Origin: Hygrophila difformis
Taxonomy: Eukaryota > Streptophyta > Magnoliopsida > Lamiales > Acanthaceae
NCBI GenBank assembly: GCA_030278955.1
Contig: JAOANR010000003.1
Location: 29,093,227 to 29,157,226, forward strand
Direction: 5' to 3'
Length of the DNA: 64,000 bases
Shown in pieces: positions 12,407-23,069 of this stretch. The notes under the pieces are model-generated. The model was not told the DNA's origin, did not search any database, and was given only the letters and a program-made list of their open reading frames with translations. A program made the position numbers and the translations under genes. Numbering within the stretch: the stretch's first letter is position 1; each line of letters starts with the position of its first letter.

Positions 12407-13262
12407 ACATCCTCATACTTAAAATGTTGCTCGTCCCTTGAGCAACTCAGAAGATAGAAACGAGACACTTAAAATCATATATGGAATGAAACAAAAGAAT
12501 GAATGTCTTCACAATATAGAAACAAGCGATTTTATGCTAAATAAATGGCAAAAAGGCTGGAATTTCATAAACTTGACGACTTGAATTCCACATAATCAGT
12601 CACATAAAATCCATAGGCGAGAAACAAGCATCAAGGCATCTATCAAAATAATAGCTTCTTAATTAGGTATGCTTTGAATTTCTTTTCTCTTTATTGAGTG
12701 ATTGATGATTCGGTTTCACAAATTTAGAGGAACCCCACTGTCCTTATAATAGACGAGGCTTCAACTCTTTTGTTCATGACACTTTTGCTGAGTTGTAGAC
12801 GGTTGAATTCGAGAAGCTACTTGTGCCAGAGGAACAACGTGCCAATCATCATAGCCAAAATGTTCTCTTTTTTTTCTTCTTTTCTTTTTTTTTTTGCCTA
12901 ATTTTTTTTCTTTCTGCATTAATTATTTTTTTCTTTTTTTTCTCATGAAGGCAGTTGGCTTTATATAATCAACTCAATAAGGAGATGTAAATTATTGCAT
13001 ACCTTTATGTTAGATAATAGCCCTGATGCAGTTTCTAACCGAGATTGGATGTAACCTTCTATGCAAAAACTCAAGTATAATCTTGTTTAAAAACTCCAGC
13101 ACTTGTCATCTTAGATACATAAAACATGGCTTGGTTCGTCATTGAGAAGACTGAATTTGGTTTATAAAGTAATTGATTAAAAAGTGTTGAGTTTCTCAAA
13201 AATTTTCCCAAAACTTTTAACAAGCCGTAATCTACACCGAAATATATGCTATTATGACTCAA
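12407..13262 (-). repeat. partial second E internal region
   Basis: Near-copy of 4952-5815, including the hairpin-purine motif (12407-12446) and the T-rich stretch (about 12868-12940). It stops at 13262, where D sequence begins; the shared bases AAATTACT blur the junction. Confidence 0.8.
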
Positions 13263-13264
13263 AT

Positions 13265-13329
13265 TACTACATGTTCGCGTTGGTCAGTTTCATCATCAGA
13301 TTGATCATGTTCGCGTTGGGTTCGGCCAT
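13265..13329 (-). pseudogene. start of the coiled-coil leader ORF of a second D copy, truncated
   Basis: Reading minus from ATG at 13329, the first residues are MAEPNANMINLMMKLTNA, the same N-terminus as the leader ORFs at 45817 (+) and 62239 (-). The frame is lost at about 13265, where E sequence begins. About 20 codons remain. Confidence 0.7.
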
Positions 13330-13684
13330 CTAATGTCAACAAGGGAGGTTAGAGTTAGACATATTTCAAGCAAAGTTAAGATATGCAGAAATTTAAATCT
13401 ATATGAAATATGCATATGCAATATGCAAGTGCAAGTCCTCTTCCCCATTAAAATTTAGTTTATCCATGTGTTCAAAATAAATTACTATATGGGTAGGTAT
13501 AAAAGTTGGGCCTCTATAGTGGACCAAAAATTTAATATTTCTTTGGCTAAGATACTGGGCTACGTAAAAAAAATAAGCTTTTGGGCTAAAAGTAATACTA
13601 GTAGTCAAAAATAATAAATTTAAAAATAATATTTGGTTTTAAAATAATGGTTTAAAATAATAGTAGTAGCTTTAAAATTTTCCG
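13330..13684 (-). other. 5' leader of the second D copy
   Basis: Non-coding stretch between primer site and leader ORF, nearly identical to 62240-62593, with only a handful of differences. It shows that two D-type internal regions abut the same LTR. Confidence 0.75.
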
Positions 13685-13697
13685 GGCTCTGATACCA
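13685..13697 (-). other. primer-binding site (tRNA-iMet type)
   Basis: Minus strand TGGTATCAGAGCC, three bases from the LTR end at 13701. This is the standard initiator-Met primer site of many plant gypsy elements, and the same as 62594-62606. Confidence 0.9.
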
Positions 13698-13700
13698 ACT

Positions 13701-15523
13701 TGTAACACCCCGGATTTGATAACCCAGGCCGGGATGTCACCGCCACATCTCCCTAGCAAGACACGGTTTCCCGAGCTCACTAAGGAAATGCAAGGCTTAT
13801 GGGTACGTAAAAGATTTAAAAAAAAAAACATTTCAATATTGAGTCCGGAAATTAATAATACTTAATTCAAGATACGGAAGTAATGATCATCCATGCACGA
13901 AATAGAGTAAATGCAGCGGAAAAGTAATCACGGCCAACACGGCCAAACCTCGGGTTCAACAGACCCGGTAAAACAGTAGTATGATGCAGTAGTTAAAAAC
14001 GTTCATAAATGTTTCCCCCCAAGTGCATGTGCATGCGTCACTCGACATACTCTGTAAAAGAAAAATGACAACGGTTTATCAGTATAAAAATATACCGAGT
14101 AAGTTAATCCCTAACTAAACAATTTAAGGGGTTACATGCGTTTAATTAAAATTACACTTTTCATGCATTAACTTAAAATCCATAGTTTACTCGCTGCATA
14201 CGCGGGATTCAAAAGTGTGTTTGGAACAGGTTCTGAAATCGTCCGATTTGACATATCAAATGAACTCCAAAATTCATGAAATTTTATATGCACAATCTAG
14301 ACACAATTATCTACAACTTTTGTTAGAAATACAAAGTTGAATCGATCTAAAAACGGGTGAAAAATATGCATCAAGTCGAGATAATAAATCTGTCCAGAAT
14401 TCAAACGTTCGGTTTTATCTCAGAAATTTACGGTGCGATTTGGGATAGCAAATCTTTATGTCAATGGCTGAAATTTAGACACAAGGTAGATTAGAGTCTT
14501 ATGAACAAAATCTATGTTGAAAAGTTTTTGGTTTGAATTCCCAAAGGTCGGGTTTTAGGCAAGTTTCTAAAATTGGACGAAAATAGGGTTTTTGAAAACC
14601 GATTTTTGTTACGTGTCTAGATCTTAAGTTTTAAACGACAATAAACCACAAAAATTGATGAGTAAGGTCTTAACTTACTTAGTTAGAGAGTAGGGTCGTC
14701 GGAAGGGATTTCCGGATGCCCTAAGGTCGCGACGAACGGCCAACTTCTCCGATCGCTTTTTGTTTGTCCCCCGACGTGAAATCGTAGCAAAGGAAAGGGT
14801 GTTAGATTTCGAGTTTTTAAGGTTTATGGACTCCGTCCCGTTTGCCTCGTCGTCGTCGGAATACTCGCCGGAAAGTGAAGTCGAAGGAGTTTTGACTTGG
14901 AGGGGAAGATTGAGAGAGCCTAGGGTTTGTTTTCTGAGAAGAATGGGGAATGGGCGCCCAAAATCCGTCCTTAAGCCTTTTCCAAAGGCTTTGATCTGCT
15001 TGCCCTCCATAGGGGACGGATTTTTGGCAAGAAAATCGCCATAGAAGGAAAGTTTACACCTCCTGCACATCTGACGCGGTGGTGGCGCGCACATAATGCT
15101 TTGTCCGCGCGGAGCACGCGCGACCAGTCCTGGGATGCGTCTCCCGCGCGGTGGCCGCGCGGCGAGCGCGTGGCGGCCGGACCGGCCGGTTCGGCGGTCC
15201 GCGTGGTCCGTCGGGTCTCTTCTTCTTTTCTCTATCGGTTTTCTATCCTCTACGTGTTGGCTCGACTCCTCGGGTCGTTTCCGGTTCGAAATCTTTACCT
15301 TAAATTTGTTACGAGTTCGGGTTGAATGCTCGTAACATTTCCGTGTCATAATTAGTCTAGTTAAATTAGTTCCAATTCCTCCTATCGTTTTTGTGATTGA
15401 TCTTGTGATTCATTTTCTGATTTAATTTGTGATTTATTTTGTGATTTATTTTGTGGCTGAACTTAGAATTTAGATTTCCAAGCTGCCTACGTACCCTGTG
15501 AAGGTATCAAGTCATGACGTAGT
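13701..15523 (-). repeat. D middle LTR, first part (split by element A)
   Basis: Begins TGTAACACCCCGG and runs until A inserted at 15523; it resumes at 58409-58445, for about 1,860 bp in total. The last five bases, GTAGT (15519-15523), are the TSD of A. Compared with the right LTR (62610 onward) about 865 bp are missing at 14194, where ACTCGC is followed directly by TGCATACGCG; the missing part includes the hairpin array at 63305-63491. The open frames in this GC-rich stretch (for example 14675-15349 minus) look incidental. Confidence 0.85.
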
Positions 15524-17638
15524 TGATGCACCCTGTGAAACCACACTTATACAAGCTTGAATTGTACCACAATATGTCCAAAATGAGTGCATTTTACCTT
15601 AATTCATTTCACTTTTAGGTGTATTTCATGTGTTTTTATTTTTCAAGTCATCATGGTTAGATTTGGCTTATTGAGGTTAAATTTACCATGTTTTTATGTG
15701 TTTTTAATAAGACTTTGGCAAACCTAATGCATGACAATGTTGTTTCAGGCATTTAAATGATGAAAAGCGATGTTCGGAAGCTTTATTTTGGAAAATAAGG
15801 AATATTTAATGTGATATGTGCCAAGATTCAGACTTAGAAAAAATTCAGTTGAAACCTTCCCAGAATGCTCCGCACAGGCATGGCAGAGCTTAAACTGCCT
15901 TCCGAGCACCGCATCAGGCACCGTTTCAACACTTAGAAAAATTTCAGAGGTGAAAAGGCTTCAGAATGCTCCGCACCTTCTTGGCGGCGCCTAAAACAGC
16001 CTCCAGGCACCACTTTTGGCACCGCAATCAGAAAATTGGGAAAAAAGCTCCAGAATGCTCTGCACCTTCTTGGCGGTGCATAAAACACCCTTCAGGCGCC
16101 ACAAAATGCACCGCGGATAAAATTTTAGGAAATTGTCAGGATGCACCGCACCTTCTTGGCGGTGCATAAAACTCCTTCCAAGGGCCACTTTTTGCACCGC
16201 AGCAGAATTTTTGGAAAATGTCAGGATGCGCCGCAGCTCCTTGGTGGCGCCGAAACCTCTTCCGAGTGCCATTTTATGTGCCACAGTCGCGGTTTGGAGG
16301 TTTTCTAACCTCCCGAACACGGTTTTAAAGCCCATTTTTCACCATTCTTCATCATCCAGACTCATTTTATCATCAGAAACTCTCAGGAAACGCTCTGCAA
16401 CTTTGGAGAAGAAGGCGATAACACCGAACCATGCCGGAGGAAGTGATCGGAATGTCTTTCTGACTGTGTTCTTCGCATTCTAGATGTTGTTTTCCTTTTT
16501 CTCGCTTTGTAATGTTTAGGATTTGCTTTTAAACATAATTTCCTACTGTTTCCATGTTTGTAAACGGATTTCTATGTTGTTCGTGTTAAAAGTATTCTAG
16601 AACGGGAGTTCAGAATCACTTTTGAAGTACGAATTTATGTTTTATGAAAGTATAATAAATGTCAATGTTTATCTGTTTAATCTGGATTAATCTGCAAGAA
16701 CTGTTAGAATTTGAATTAGGATTATGTATTGGATGCCTGAAATTGATCGACAATTATGTTTTGGCAAAAATCTGAAATCTGCATTTTTAATCTGCTAAAT
16801 CTGGACTGATCGATCATTCTGCATATTTTGTCTACAATAATCTGATAAAAATTCTAATATGTTCACATTCTAAATTTAGTATTAAAATCCATTTTACCAT
16901 GTTTTATCAATATTTTACCATAATTATTATATTATTTACACTATTCTGCATAATTAAATGTTAGAATCTAATTTGTATGATTTCTGCTTTGCTAAATCGG
17001 GAGATAAAAAGTGGAAATTAGATTTTAGTACCGGTCTTGGGAATAAATCATATTAAAATAGATTCTGGCATGTACATGCTGATTTGGGAAATGAAATGTG
17101 TCGTATGATCACAATAGGAAAATTTGTATGCTTGGGAAAGACTCAAATTTATGCCTAGACTGATGATTGCAGAATGTTAGATAATTTAATTTGCTTCCAT
17201 GAAGTCTGTTTTTACAAATTATGGAAATTAGGAAATTGGCATATTTTTAATCTTTATAAAATCATTAATTCTGCTGAAATTGATCTTTTTAGACATTGGG
17301 AAATGCTAAATCATTATGCAATTTCACTTTTATATAAAGATGGCATGTTCTAAATCATTACAAGCATATATCTTATCTTTATATTTATTATTTTAGATTT
17401 TTAACTTGCTTTATTTTTAAATTTAATGCTATCATTTTAATTTAATCACCATTAGAATTAATCAAACTCTTTTCAAAATATAATATATATTATTAATGAA
17501 CTTAAAATGACTAGGTTTTCTCCAGAATGAATTAGTATTCTGAATTCCCTTGGGTTCGACCCGGTATTCACCGGTTTTTATTACTTGATGACAACCATCC
17601 GCTTGTGGTAAAATATGAGTAGTGAAAATCACTCATCA
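15524..17638 (+). repeat. 5' LTR of element A
   Basis: Starts TGATGCACCC and ends ACTCATCA. It contains a five-unit GC-rich tandem array at 15861-16290. The rest is AT-rich and non-coding. The partner at 56289-58403 has the same length. Confidence 0.92.
15861..16290 (+). repeat. five-unit hairpin tandem array in the A LTR
   Basis: Units start at 15861, 15962, 16051, 16137 and 16222 (spacing 101, 89, 86, 85 bp), each beginning CAGRATGC. Most can fold: in unit four ATGCACCGC pairs with GCGGTGCAT over the loop ACCTTCTTG; in unit five GCGCC pairs with GGCGC. The 3' LTR has the same array at 56626-57055. In the reverse frame it makes a repetitive, meaningless peptide. Confidence 0.75.
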
Positions 17639-17644
17639 AGTTTT

Positions 17645-17662
17645 TGGCGCCGTTGCCGGGGA
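17645..17662 (+). other. primer-binding site of element A (tRNA-Asp type)
   Basis: TGGCGCCGTTGCCGGGGA, six bases after the LTR end. It is the same sequence as the E and B sites, and is the Athila-type primer as far as I recall. Confidence 0.88.
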
Positions 17663-17753
17663 ATTTTTGTGAAAATTATATTATTTTAAGTTCATTTAAA
17701 TATATTTATGTTATTTATACTTTTTAAATATTGTTACAACTTTTTGCTATTCT

Positions 17754-18002
17754 ATGTCGTGCAAGGGCATCGAGCTAAATCAGTGTGTGATCCTGAAATT
17801 TGAAAGAATATTGGGTTTCTCATCTAAAAAAGAGGAAGATTTGCAAGAGAACAAGTGTGAGGATGGCGGCGAGTTGTATGCAGCATATATAATTGAGGAT
17901 TTCAAGTGGATAACCTCGATTGAAAAGCCACCTACACTTCATTTAAAGGTATTAGCACCACACTTGAGGTACGTATTTCTCAATAAATTAGATTACTTTT
18001 AA
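17754..18002 (+). pseudogene. short gag-pol remnant of an Athila/Tat-like element
   Basis: An 82-codon frame beginning MSCKGIELNQ. Its C-terminal part (EKPPTLHLKVLAPHLRYVFL, about residues 56-75) resembles the conserved segment found between protease and reverse transcriptase in Athila/Tat polyproteins; the rest is not recognised. It ends at TAA with no RT behind it. It may still be translated as the only ORF of A, but I read it as a relic. The family assignment rests on one motif. Confidence 0.5.
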
Positions 18003-19549
18003 TTAAATGCATTACATCAAGTGTTGATATTGGATGCTAGAAAATTTGAGATTAAATTCCACCTCTTGACAACATTACAACTTTAATGAGTTTTTTTTCG
18101 AGGGAATGCTGATATATTAGAATGTTAATCAATAATTTTCTTATGATTGTATTACCTTTATTTAAATTGTTGTATAAAGATGTGCAATTTGACCTTATAA
18201 CTCATGAATGACAAGATCATGAAAATGCACCCACCATTTAGACCTTTAATTTAGAAAATGGTGCATTTGTCTTTGAAAGCTAATTAGGAAAGGGAATTCG
18301 CATACTGCCTTTGCATGCTTAGCAATAGTTATTTATGTCTTTTGCTTAATATGTTTGATTTTCTTTTATTTTAGTTTATATGTTTTACTTACAACTAAAA
18401 AAATATATAAAAATGATTCTTGCATGATTTTCATTATATGTAATTTTGGAGTGACTCTTAAGAATTAGAGTGATCAATAACTGAAAGAATTTTTGTGGTG
18501 ATTTAAGTAGAATAGAAGAAAGGCTGAAATAAATTGATAGAGGGGGTTGACGAAAACGAACAGAATTTCATAGATATTTATAGGGGATGATTAGAACTAA
18601 TTAGGGTAGTTTTACTAAACAGATGAATAGGAATATGGATGCAATATTAGGTTTCATTTAAACAAATCACGCAATGTATTTTTGCTACAAAGTCTGTACA
18701 AATACTGAGTTTTAGATGCCACTCTTCGTAAATGGTTTTCAAAAACTCAGTTAAGCATCAAAAGTAACACAAGCAAGGCATTTTGGGCATCATTTTCACC
18801 AATGACGCGTAAACACTTGTTTGATTACCATATATAGCATAAAATGGGAACCACTGGGTTTTTGCCAAACTCGGATTTTTACAAATTTTTATGCTTAAAA
18901 TCCATTCCAATTCATCCTCAATTCGCTTAAAATTAATCTTTGATCATCTAATTGGGTTAAAAACCTACCCATTTAATTTAAACCATATAATAATAATAAT
19001 AAAATAAAATAGTCATCTCCCTCCTGTTCTCTCTTTCACAGTCCTCTCTCTATTGAATCTCACAACCGCAGTCATCATCTTCAATTTTCCTTCCACCACA
19101 GTTCTTTTAAAAAAAATAAATAATAATAAAAATAATAATAATCTATTTTTGTTGTCTTTATTTTCATATTTATGGTTTATGCATGTTTTTATTTTCATTT
19201 TATGTCACGTTATGCTTATTTGTTTAGGTTTTTAATTTTGTTAATAAAATATGCCCACTATATTTCTAATTTAATAATTAAGTAGTAAATGTTATGTGGC
19301 GAAAGTAGAAGCTGAAATGTACTCGATAATTGAAGCTGAAATTGAGGCTCAAGAACCCTAGCCTCTCAAATTTGGGGATTTCTTGTTAAAGTGCTTCAAA
19401 GCTTCAATTTGGGGTAAGTATAGCTATCCTAGTTCAATAATCCGTCCAATTTTGTGATTTGGTATGTGTTATTGTTAGTATTTGTGTTGTTAGTTAAATT
19501 TTGGGTTATGTAGAATGTGGGATTAAAATTGGTTTAAGTGTATAAATCA
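18003..19549 (+). other. A internal region, non-coding, with gene-like border sequence
   Basis: AT-rich without recognisable domains. Around 19012-19420 there is a pyrimidine-rich leader-like segment, a short open stretch and a very good splice donor (GGGGTAAGTATAG, about 19410). This could be captured 5' gene sequence or chance. The segment ends at the 10-bp duplication TTGTTTAAAA (19550-19559). Confidence 0.4.
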
Positions 19550-19559
19550 TTGTTTAAAA

Positions 19560-19764
19560 GGGGAAAGTAATAAAAAGGGCCATTACAAGGAGGCTATTCC
19601 ACTTTTAGGCCATTATAAGTTGAATTTCCAGAATTAGGCCATTACAAACACATGTTGAATGAAATTAAGCCATAAGGACCAATTTGAAAATTAATTAATT
19701 CCCAACAACTTTTCCTTTCTTTCATTAAAACCCCAAGAAAGTTTGACTTTATTTACTTTAGTCC
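19560..19764 (+). repeat. left arm of the foldback element
   Basis: GGGCCATTACAAGG (about 19577-19590) and three further GGCCATT-like words align in order with the reverse complement of 27134-27346, down to TAGTCC at 19759-19764. Confidence 0.72.
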
Positions 19765-19820
19765 TTTGTCAATATACTTAAGTTTTCACTATATAAATGA
19801 CACCCAATGCGCTTGAAAAT

Positions 19821-19833
19821 TGGTATCAGAGCC
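19821..19833 (+). other. viral primer-binding site (tRNA-iMet)
   Basis: TGGTATCAGAGCC marks the minus-strand DNA start of caulimovirids (the circular-map origin). No LTR precedes it, which separates this element from the gypsy elements nearby that use the same primer. Confidence 0.85.
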
Positions 19834-20000
19834 TAGGTTTTATTGAAGAACATATTAATTATATTATTTATAATATTTTATTTCTTAATGGAGAAGATTT
19901 AATTATTTAATGGATTCAATTAATTTGAAACCCACAAGTTATTTCCAAATTTTGGAAATAAAAAATAGAAAATTCCAAAGGAATTTCTTGAACTTGTCCC

Positions 20001-20423
20001 ATGGACAAGATATTATCAAAATCAGTTTCTTTCCTAAAAATGAGAGGAACGGACTGGAAAGAAATTGATCCGGATAGCTCTAAGTTATCAAAAGACTTAA
20101 GAGAAATCCAAAAGACGATTCAAGATTTTGGTAACCGGGTATTAATTATACCTGGGAAAATAGATAACTTGAATCAGACAACAGATGAGATCTTGAAAGT
20201 ATTTCAAGATCTAAAGAAAGAAATTTTGAATCTGAAATTTGACATTTCGGATATCATGAAAAGGCAGAAGGATATTCCTGGATCTTCCAAGAATAACCAA
20301 GCCAATATTAGAGATGCATTCGGACCAGTACAAGCTTTACATCAAAAGGGTAAAGCAACTATGGTTCCAAAGCAGAAATCACAAGAAGAGCTTATGATCG
20401 ATCTCCTGAAAACAGTCGAATGA
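20001..20423 (+). CDS. pararetrovirus small ORF, coiled-coil, VAP-like
   Basis: 140 codons from the first ATG after the primer site. Residues about 28-90 are heptad-like (alternating Leu/Ile with Lys/Asp/Glu), suggesting a coiled coil; the C-terminal third is Lys/Gln/Pro-richer. Size, position ahead of the capsid gene and coiled-coil character resemble the virion-associated protein of caulimoviruses, which forms multimers on the capsid and binds nucleic acid. There is no sequence motif to prove it. The stop overlaps the capsid start (ATGA at 20420-20423), a compact arrangement typical of polycistronic viral RNA translated by reinitiation. No internal damage is visible. Confidence 0.65.
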   Translation: MDKILSKSVSFLKMRGTDWKEIDPDSSKLSKDLREIQKTIQDFGNRVLIIPGKIDNLNQTTDEILKVFQDLKKEILNLKFDISDIMKRQKDIPGSSKNNQANIRDAFGPVQALHQKGKATMVPKQKSQEELMIDLLKTVE

Positions 20424-21868
20424 GTGTTTCCAGGGCAGATCTATCAGATCTACAAGAATTAGCAGAATCATTTTCCCAACTTGGGATTATGGATCTGGTT
20501 AATGTAAAACCCAATGAAGTCCTTCAATTGGGTTATGCGGAAGGATCAGGATCCAACGTGACCCACGATGGACCGCCTGATGTTCCAATGAGAGAAAGTA
20601 CAGACTTCTACATGAACAGGTATCCTGAGGTGCATCTTAATGCAAGACGAAACCCAGGACGGAACCCAAGTAGAGCACCAGAATCCACACCGTGGGCCAA
20701 GACGATGTTACAACCATTAAATCCATATGGCATAACACTAAACCTCGACGTTATTGACTTCCGAAACATCGAAGACCTGATCGATGAATGGGTAGCTTCA
20801 ATGAAGATTGCAGCAACCACCCTGGAACTCGATAAAGAAAACTTTGTCAGATTAATAGAGCTGAGTCTCGAAGGATCGGCAAAGCTGGGCTGGAAAAACT
20901 CCACGGCTGCTTTAAAGGAGCAAATACTCGAAGGAGAATCCAAAAGCACAATCTGCGAAAGGTTTGGCCTCTTATTCAAAACCCATTTTGTAGGAGATGG
21001 TTATTTTGAAGAACAGAGAACAGAAAAAATCAAAGTCTATACCCAAGCACTGTTGGGTATGGAGTTAAGAAGTATTTGCGCAGTAGACGAATATATCTAC
21101 TGGTTTCGTAAATACTATTTTCGGAGTGAAATGACAGCTGAAGTAGCATGTCCCATGTTCTTTGCAAAGATCTGCAGCCCATGGAGAGAAATGTTGATCC
21201 AATCGTACACAGTACCCCCTGGTACAGTGGACTCAATAGCTCGAAGAATGTCCTTCTTAAAGGATAAGCTCAGAGAATGGTGTCAACAGGCAGCAGCCCA
21301 AAAGAACATTAAGAGACTAAGAGGTAAAATAAAAAGAACTCCTCTTTGCTGTGAAAATAACGATTTTCCAACAATTATAGGAGAATCAGGAGAAAAGAGG
21401 AAAAAGAAGAAGAGTCGGGGCTCATACAGTAGGAGTTTCAGAAGACCTCCATTCCGAAGAAGAAGAGCATGGTGGTCCAAGAGCAAGGCCAGATCATACA
21501 AAACTGGACAAAGAACGGGAACGACGAAGAGTTCATCCCAAGGTTCAACTAGCTCAGCAGCAAGGAGCACGGGGAGAACGACGTCCAAGAGAACATTCAG
21601 ACGAGCCCATACCCGAGCCAACGAAAGTTTCAAGGACTGCAACTGTTGGAAGTGTGGAGCCAGAGGTCATATCTCACCCGATTGCCCTCAGAATCGTGAG
21701 GTACGAATGTACGAAGCCACGGAGGATATCGTGGAAGCAGTCTACCATGGAAAGCTGGTACCAGTCTATCAGTTTGAGGACATCCCCTCGGATGAAAGCA
21801 TCTACGAGGAAGAATTAAGAAGTGACTCGGACTCATATTCAGATGGATCTTCAACCGAGTCTGACTGA
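20420..21868 (+). CDS. pararetrovirus capsid protein (Gag-like)
   Basis: 482 codons. The central region (about 95-300) carries the capsid fold region with a conserved W-rich stretch. A strongly basic segment follows (about residues 322-400, many Arg/Lys), then a CCHC zinc knuckle, CWKCGARGHISPDC (about 410-423), for RNA packaging. The C-terminus is acidic and Ser-rich (SDSDSYSDGSSTESD), as in caulimovirid capsids. It starts with an ATGA overlap with the previous ORF. The frame is uninterrupted and of normal length, so the protein could in principle still be made. Confidence 0.88.
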   Translation: MSVSRADLSDLQELAESFSQLGIMDLVNVKPNEVLQLGYAEGSGSNVTHDGPPDVPMRESTDFYMNRYPEVHLNARRNPGRNPSRAPESTPWAKTMLQPLNPYGITLNLDVIDFRNIEDLIDEWVASMKIAATTLELDKENFVRLIELSLEGSAKLGWKNSTAALKEQILEGESKSTICERFGLLFKTHFVGDGYFEEQRTEKIKVYTQALLGMELRSICAVDEYIYWFRKYYFRSEMTAEVACPMFFAKICSPWREMLIQSYTVPPGTVDSIARRMSFLKDKLREWCQQAAAQKNIKRLRGKIKRTPLCCENNDFPTIIGESGEKRKKKKSRGSYSRSFRRPPFRRRRAWWSKSKARSYKTGQRTGTTKSSSQGSTSSAARSTGRTTSKRTFRRAHTRANESFKDCNCWKCGARGHISPDCPQNREVRMYEATEDIVEAVYHGKLVPVYQFEDIPSDESIYEEELRSDSDSYSDGSSTESD

Positions 21869-22022
21869 AGAAGACAGGATTCGGACCACTGAAAACCTGT
21901 CTGGATTCTTTTCAAGGATGACGATCTCGAATCGAACCATGGAAAGAATAATGTGACAAGATTCCAACCTCAGCCCATATGACGGATTCAGAATTGGTGG
22001 GATTGGACGAGTTCTTAACCAG

Positions 22023-23069
22023 ATGGGACTCAACCAGAGAAGACACAACATCATCTACAAGGTAAGTGCAGGTGAGTTTGCAATTCCTATGGAACTTACT
22101 TGTAATGTTATGGATATGCAATTAATTCCTAAAGAAGAAATTCTTGAGGAATTAAGCAGAATGAAGGAGGAAATCGCCATTACTATGAAATGGATCCACA
22201 TAGGAGCCATTGAAGTAGTAATTAAGGCAACCTTTAAAGAAGGCATTGATTCTGAATTGCATCTATCAGTCACTGATAGAAGAATCAATAACCTTAGAGA
22301 TGGTCTTCTTGGAACTATGGTAGGAAATTTATATGCTGGGAAGTTAATGTTTGACATACATCCCAGAATTTCCTATAACTTAGCTGACCAAGATTTTAGT
22401 AGAGTTCTAACCCTTCATCAGGATTTTAAAAGAAAAGATCTGATGAAAGAAGGGAACAGGCCATATTCTATAACTTATAGAATCTCTTATGCACTTTCCA
22501 ATAGTCATCATTCTGACTTATTTCTCAGGAAAGAATATATAGAAATTCCTAGAATTTTCAAGGAATTTGCTAAAGTCATGACTCCAAATCCTACCCAGAT
22601 TCCAAGGTTAGGAGGAGTAGACATCCAAATAAGAGATCATCCAATTCTAGACAGATCAACGAGTGCTAGAATTGAGTACGCAAGCCGTATGTCTTTTTCG
22701 GAAGACAGAATTATGGCATATAAAGGGAAGGAGTTCATCAAAGATCTAACTCCTCAATCCATTGGGGTAGATAATATAAAGATAAAATGCCCTGAAGGAT
22801 GGAAAGAAATACGAGTAATATTCGACATCACTGAAAAGATTAACCGTTTTCCATGTGATGATTTATACTACTTGCAGCAGCCATCAATTGGAACCTATGA
22901 AGGAACAATTGAAATTGCAGGACACGAGATCAGAGTCTTAGGCACCGCCGGAAAAGACAATGGGGTTATGATTTTGGGATTAAGTTTTCTCGAAAATCAT
23001 AAACCATGGGTAAGAAAGGATAATGGTATAGAATTTAATCTGAAGGGTCACACCATCAGAATTAAATGA
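22023..23069 (+). CDS. pararetrovirus movement protein (30K superfamily)
   Basis: 348 codons. The N-terminal two thirds match the caulimovirid movement-protein core: a hydrophobic strand with IGAIEVVIKATF (about 60-71), then the Asp/Arg-rich RRINNLRDGLLGTMVGNL segment (about 89-106) and the YRISYALSNSHHS stretch (about 155-167). Such proteins form tubules through plasmodesmata. 154 bases separate it from the capsid gene; the frame is open for about 20 codons upstream but has no earlier ATG. It overlaps the next ORF by ATGA (23066-23069). The C-terminal third (about 290-348) is not conserved as far as I can tell. Confidence 0.85.
   Translation: MGLNQRRHNIIYKVSAGEFAIPMELTCNVMDMQLIPKEEILEELSRMKEEIAITMKWIHIGAIEVVIKATFKEGIDSELHLSVTDRRINNLRDGLLGTMVGNLYAGKLMFDIHPRISYNLADQDFSRVLTLHQDFKRKDLMKEGNRPYSITYRISYALSNSHHSDLFLRKEYIEIPRIFKEFAKVMTPNPTQIPRLGGVDIQIRDHPILDRSTSARIEYASRMSFSEDRIMAYKGKEFIKDLTPQSIGVDNIKIKCPEGWKEIRVIFDITEKINRFPCDDLYYLQQPSIGTYEGTIEIAGHEIRVLGTAGKDNGVMILGLSFLENHKPWVRKDNGIEFNLKGHTIRIK

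Larger units (their letters stand above)
4308..13262 (-). mobile_element. element E: non-autonomous Athila/Tat-like retrotransposon, tandem LTR-internal-LTR-internal arrangement
   Basis: Reading the minus strand: partial internal region (13262 to 12407), LTR (12406 to 10657), tRNA-Asp-type primer site (10653 to 10636), internal region, polypurine motif, and a second LTR (4951 to 4308) cut by the insertion of C'. The block 4308-5815 is repeated almost unchanged at about 11804-13262, which reveals the LTR and 3' internal ends. No gag or pol domain is recognisable, so mobility would depend on proteins from a relative. The 3' internal region shares motifs with element A: a stretch near 5310-5375 (minus) reappears at 55905-55965 (plus). 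The right end is cut by element D sequence at about 13262. Confidence 0.8.

Noticed and set aside
14675..15349. 224-codon ORF (minus) in the D LTR
   Set aside because: GC-rich LTR sequence with overlapping frames in several phases and no recognisable domain; not present as an ORF in related LTRs.
16133..16483. Short plus-strand ORF in the A LTR
   Set aside because: Encoded by the hairpin tandem array; repetitive peptide, and its counterpart in the 3' LTR is shifted.
19821..19833. Primer site of another gypsy element
   Set aside because: No LTR lies upstream, and the genes that follow (capsid, movement protein, transactivator) are those of a caulimovirid; integrase is absent.
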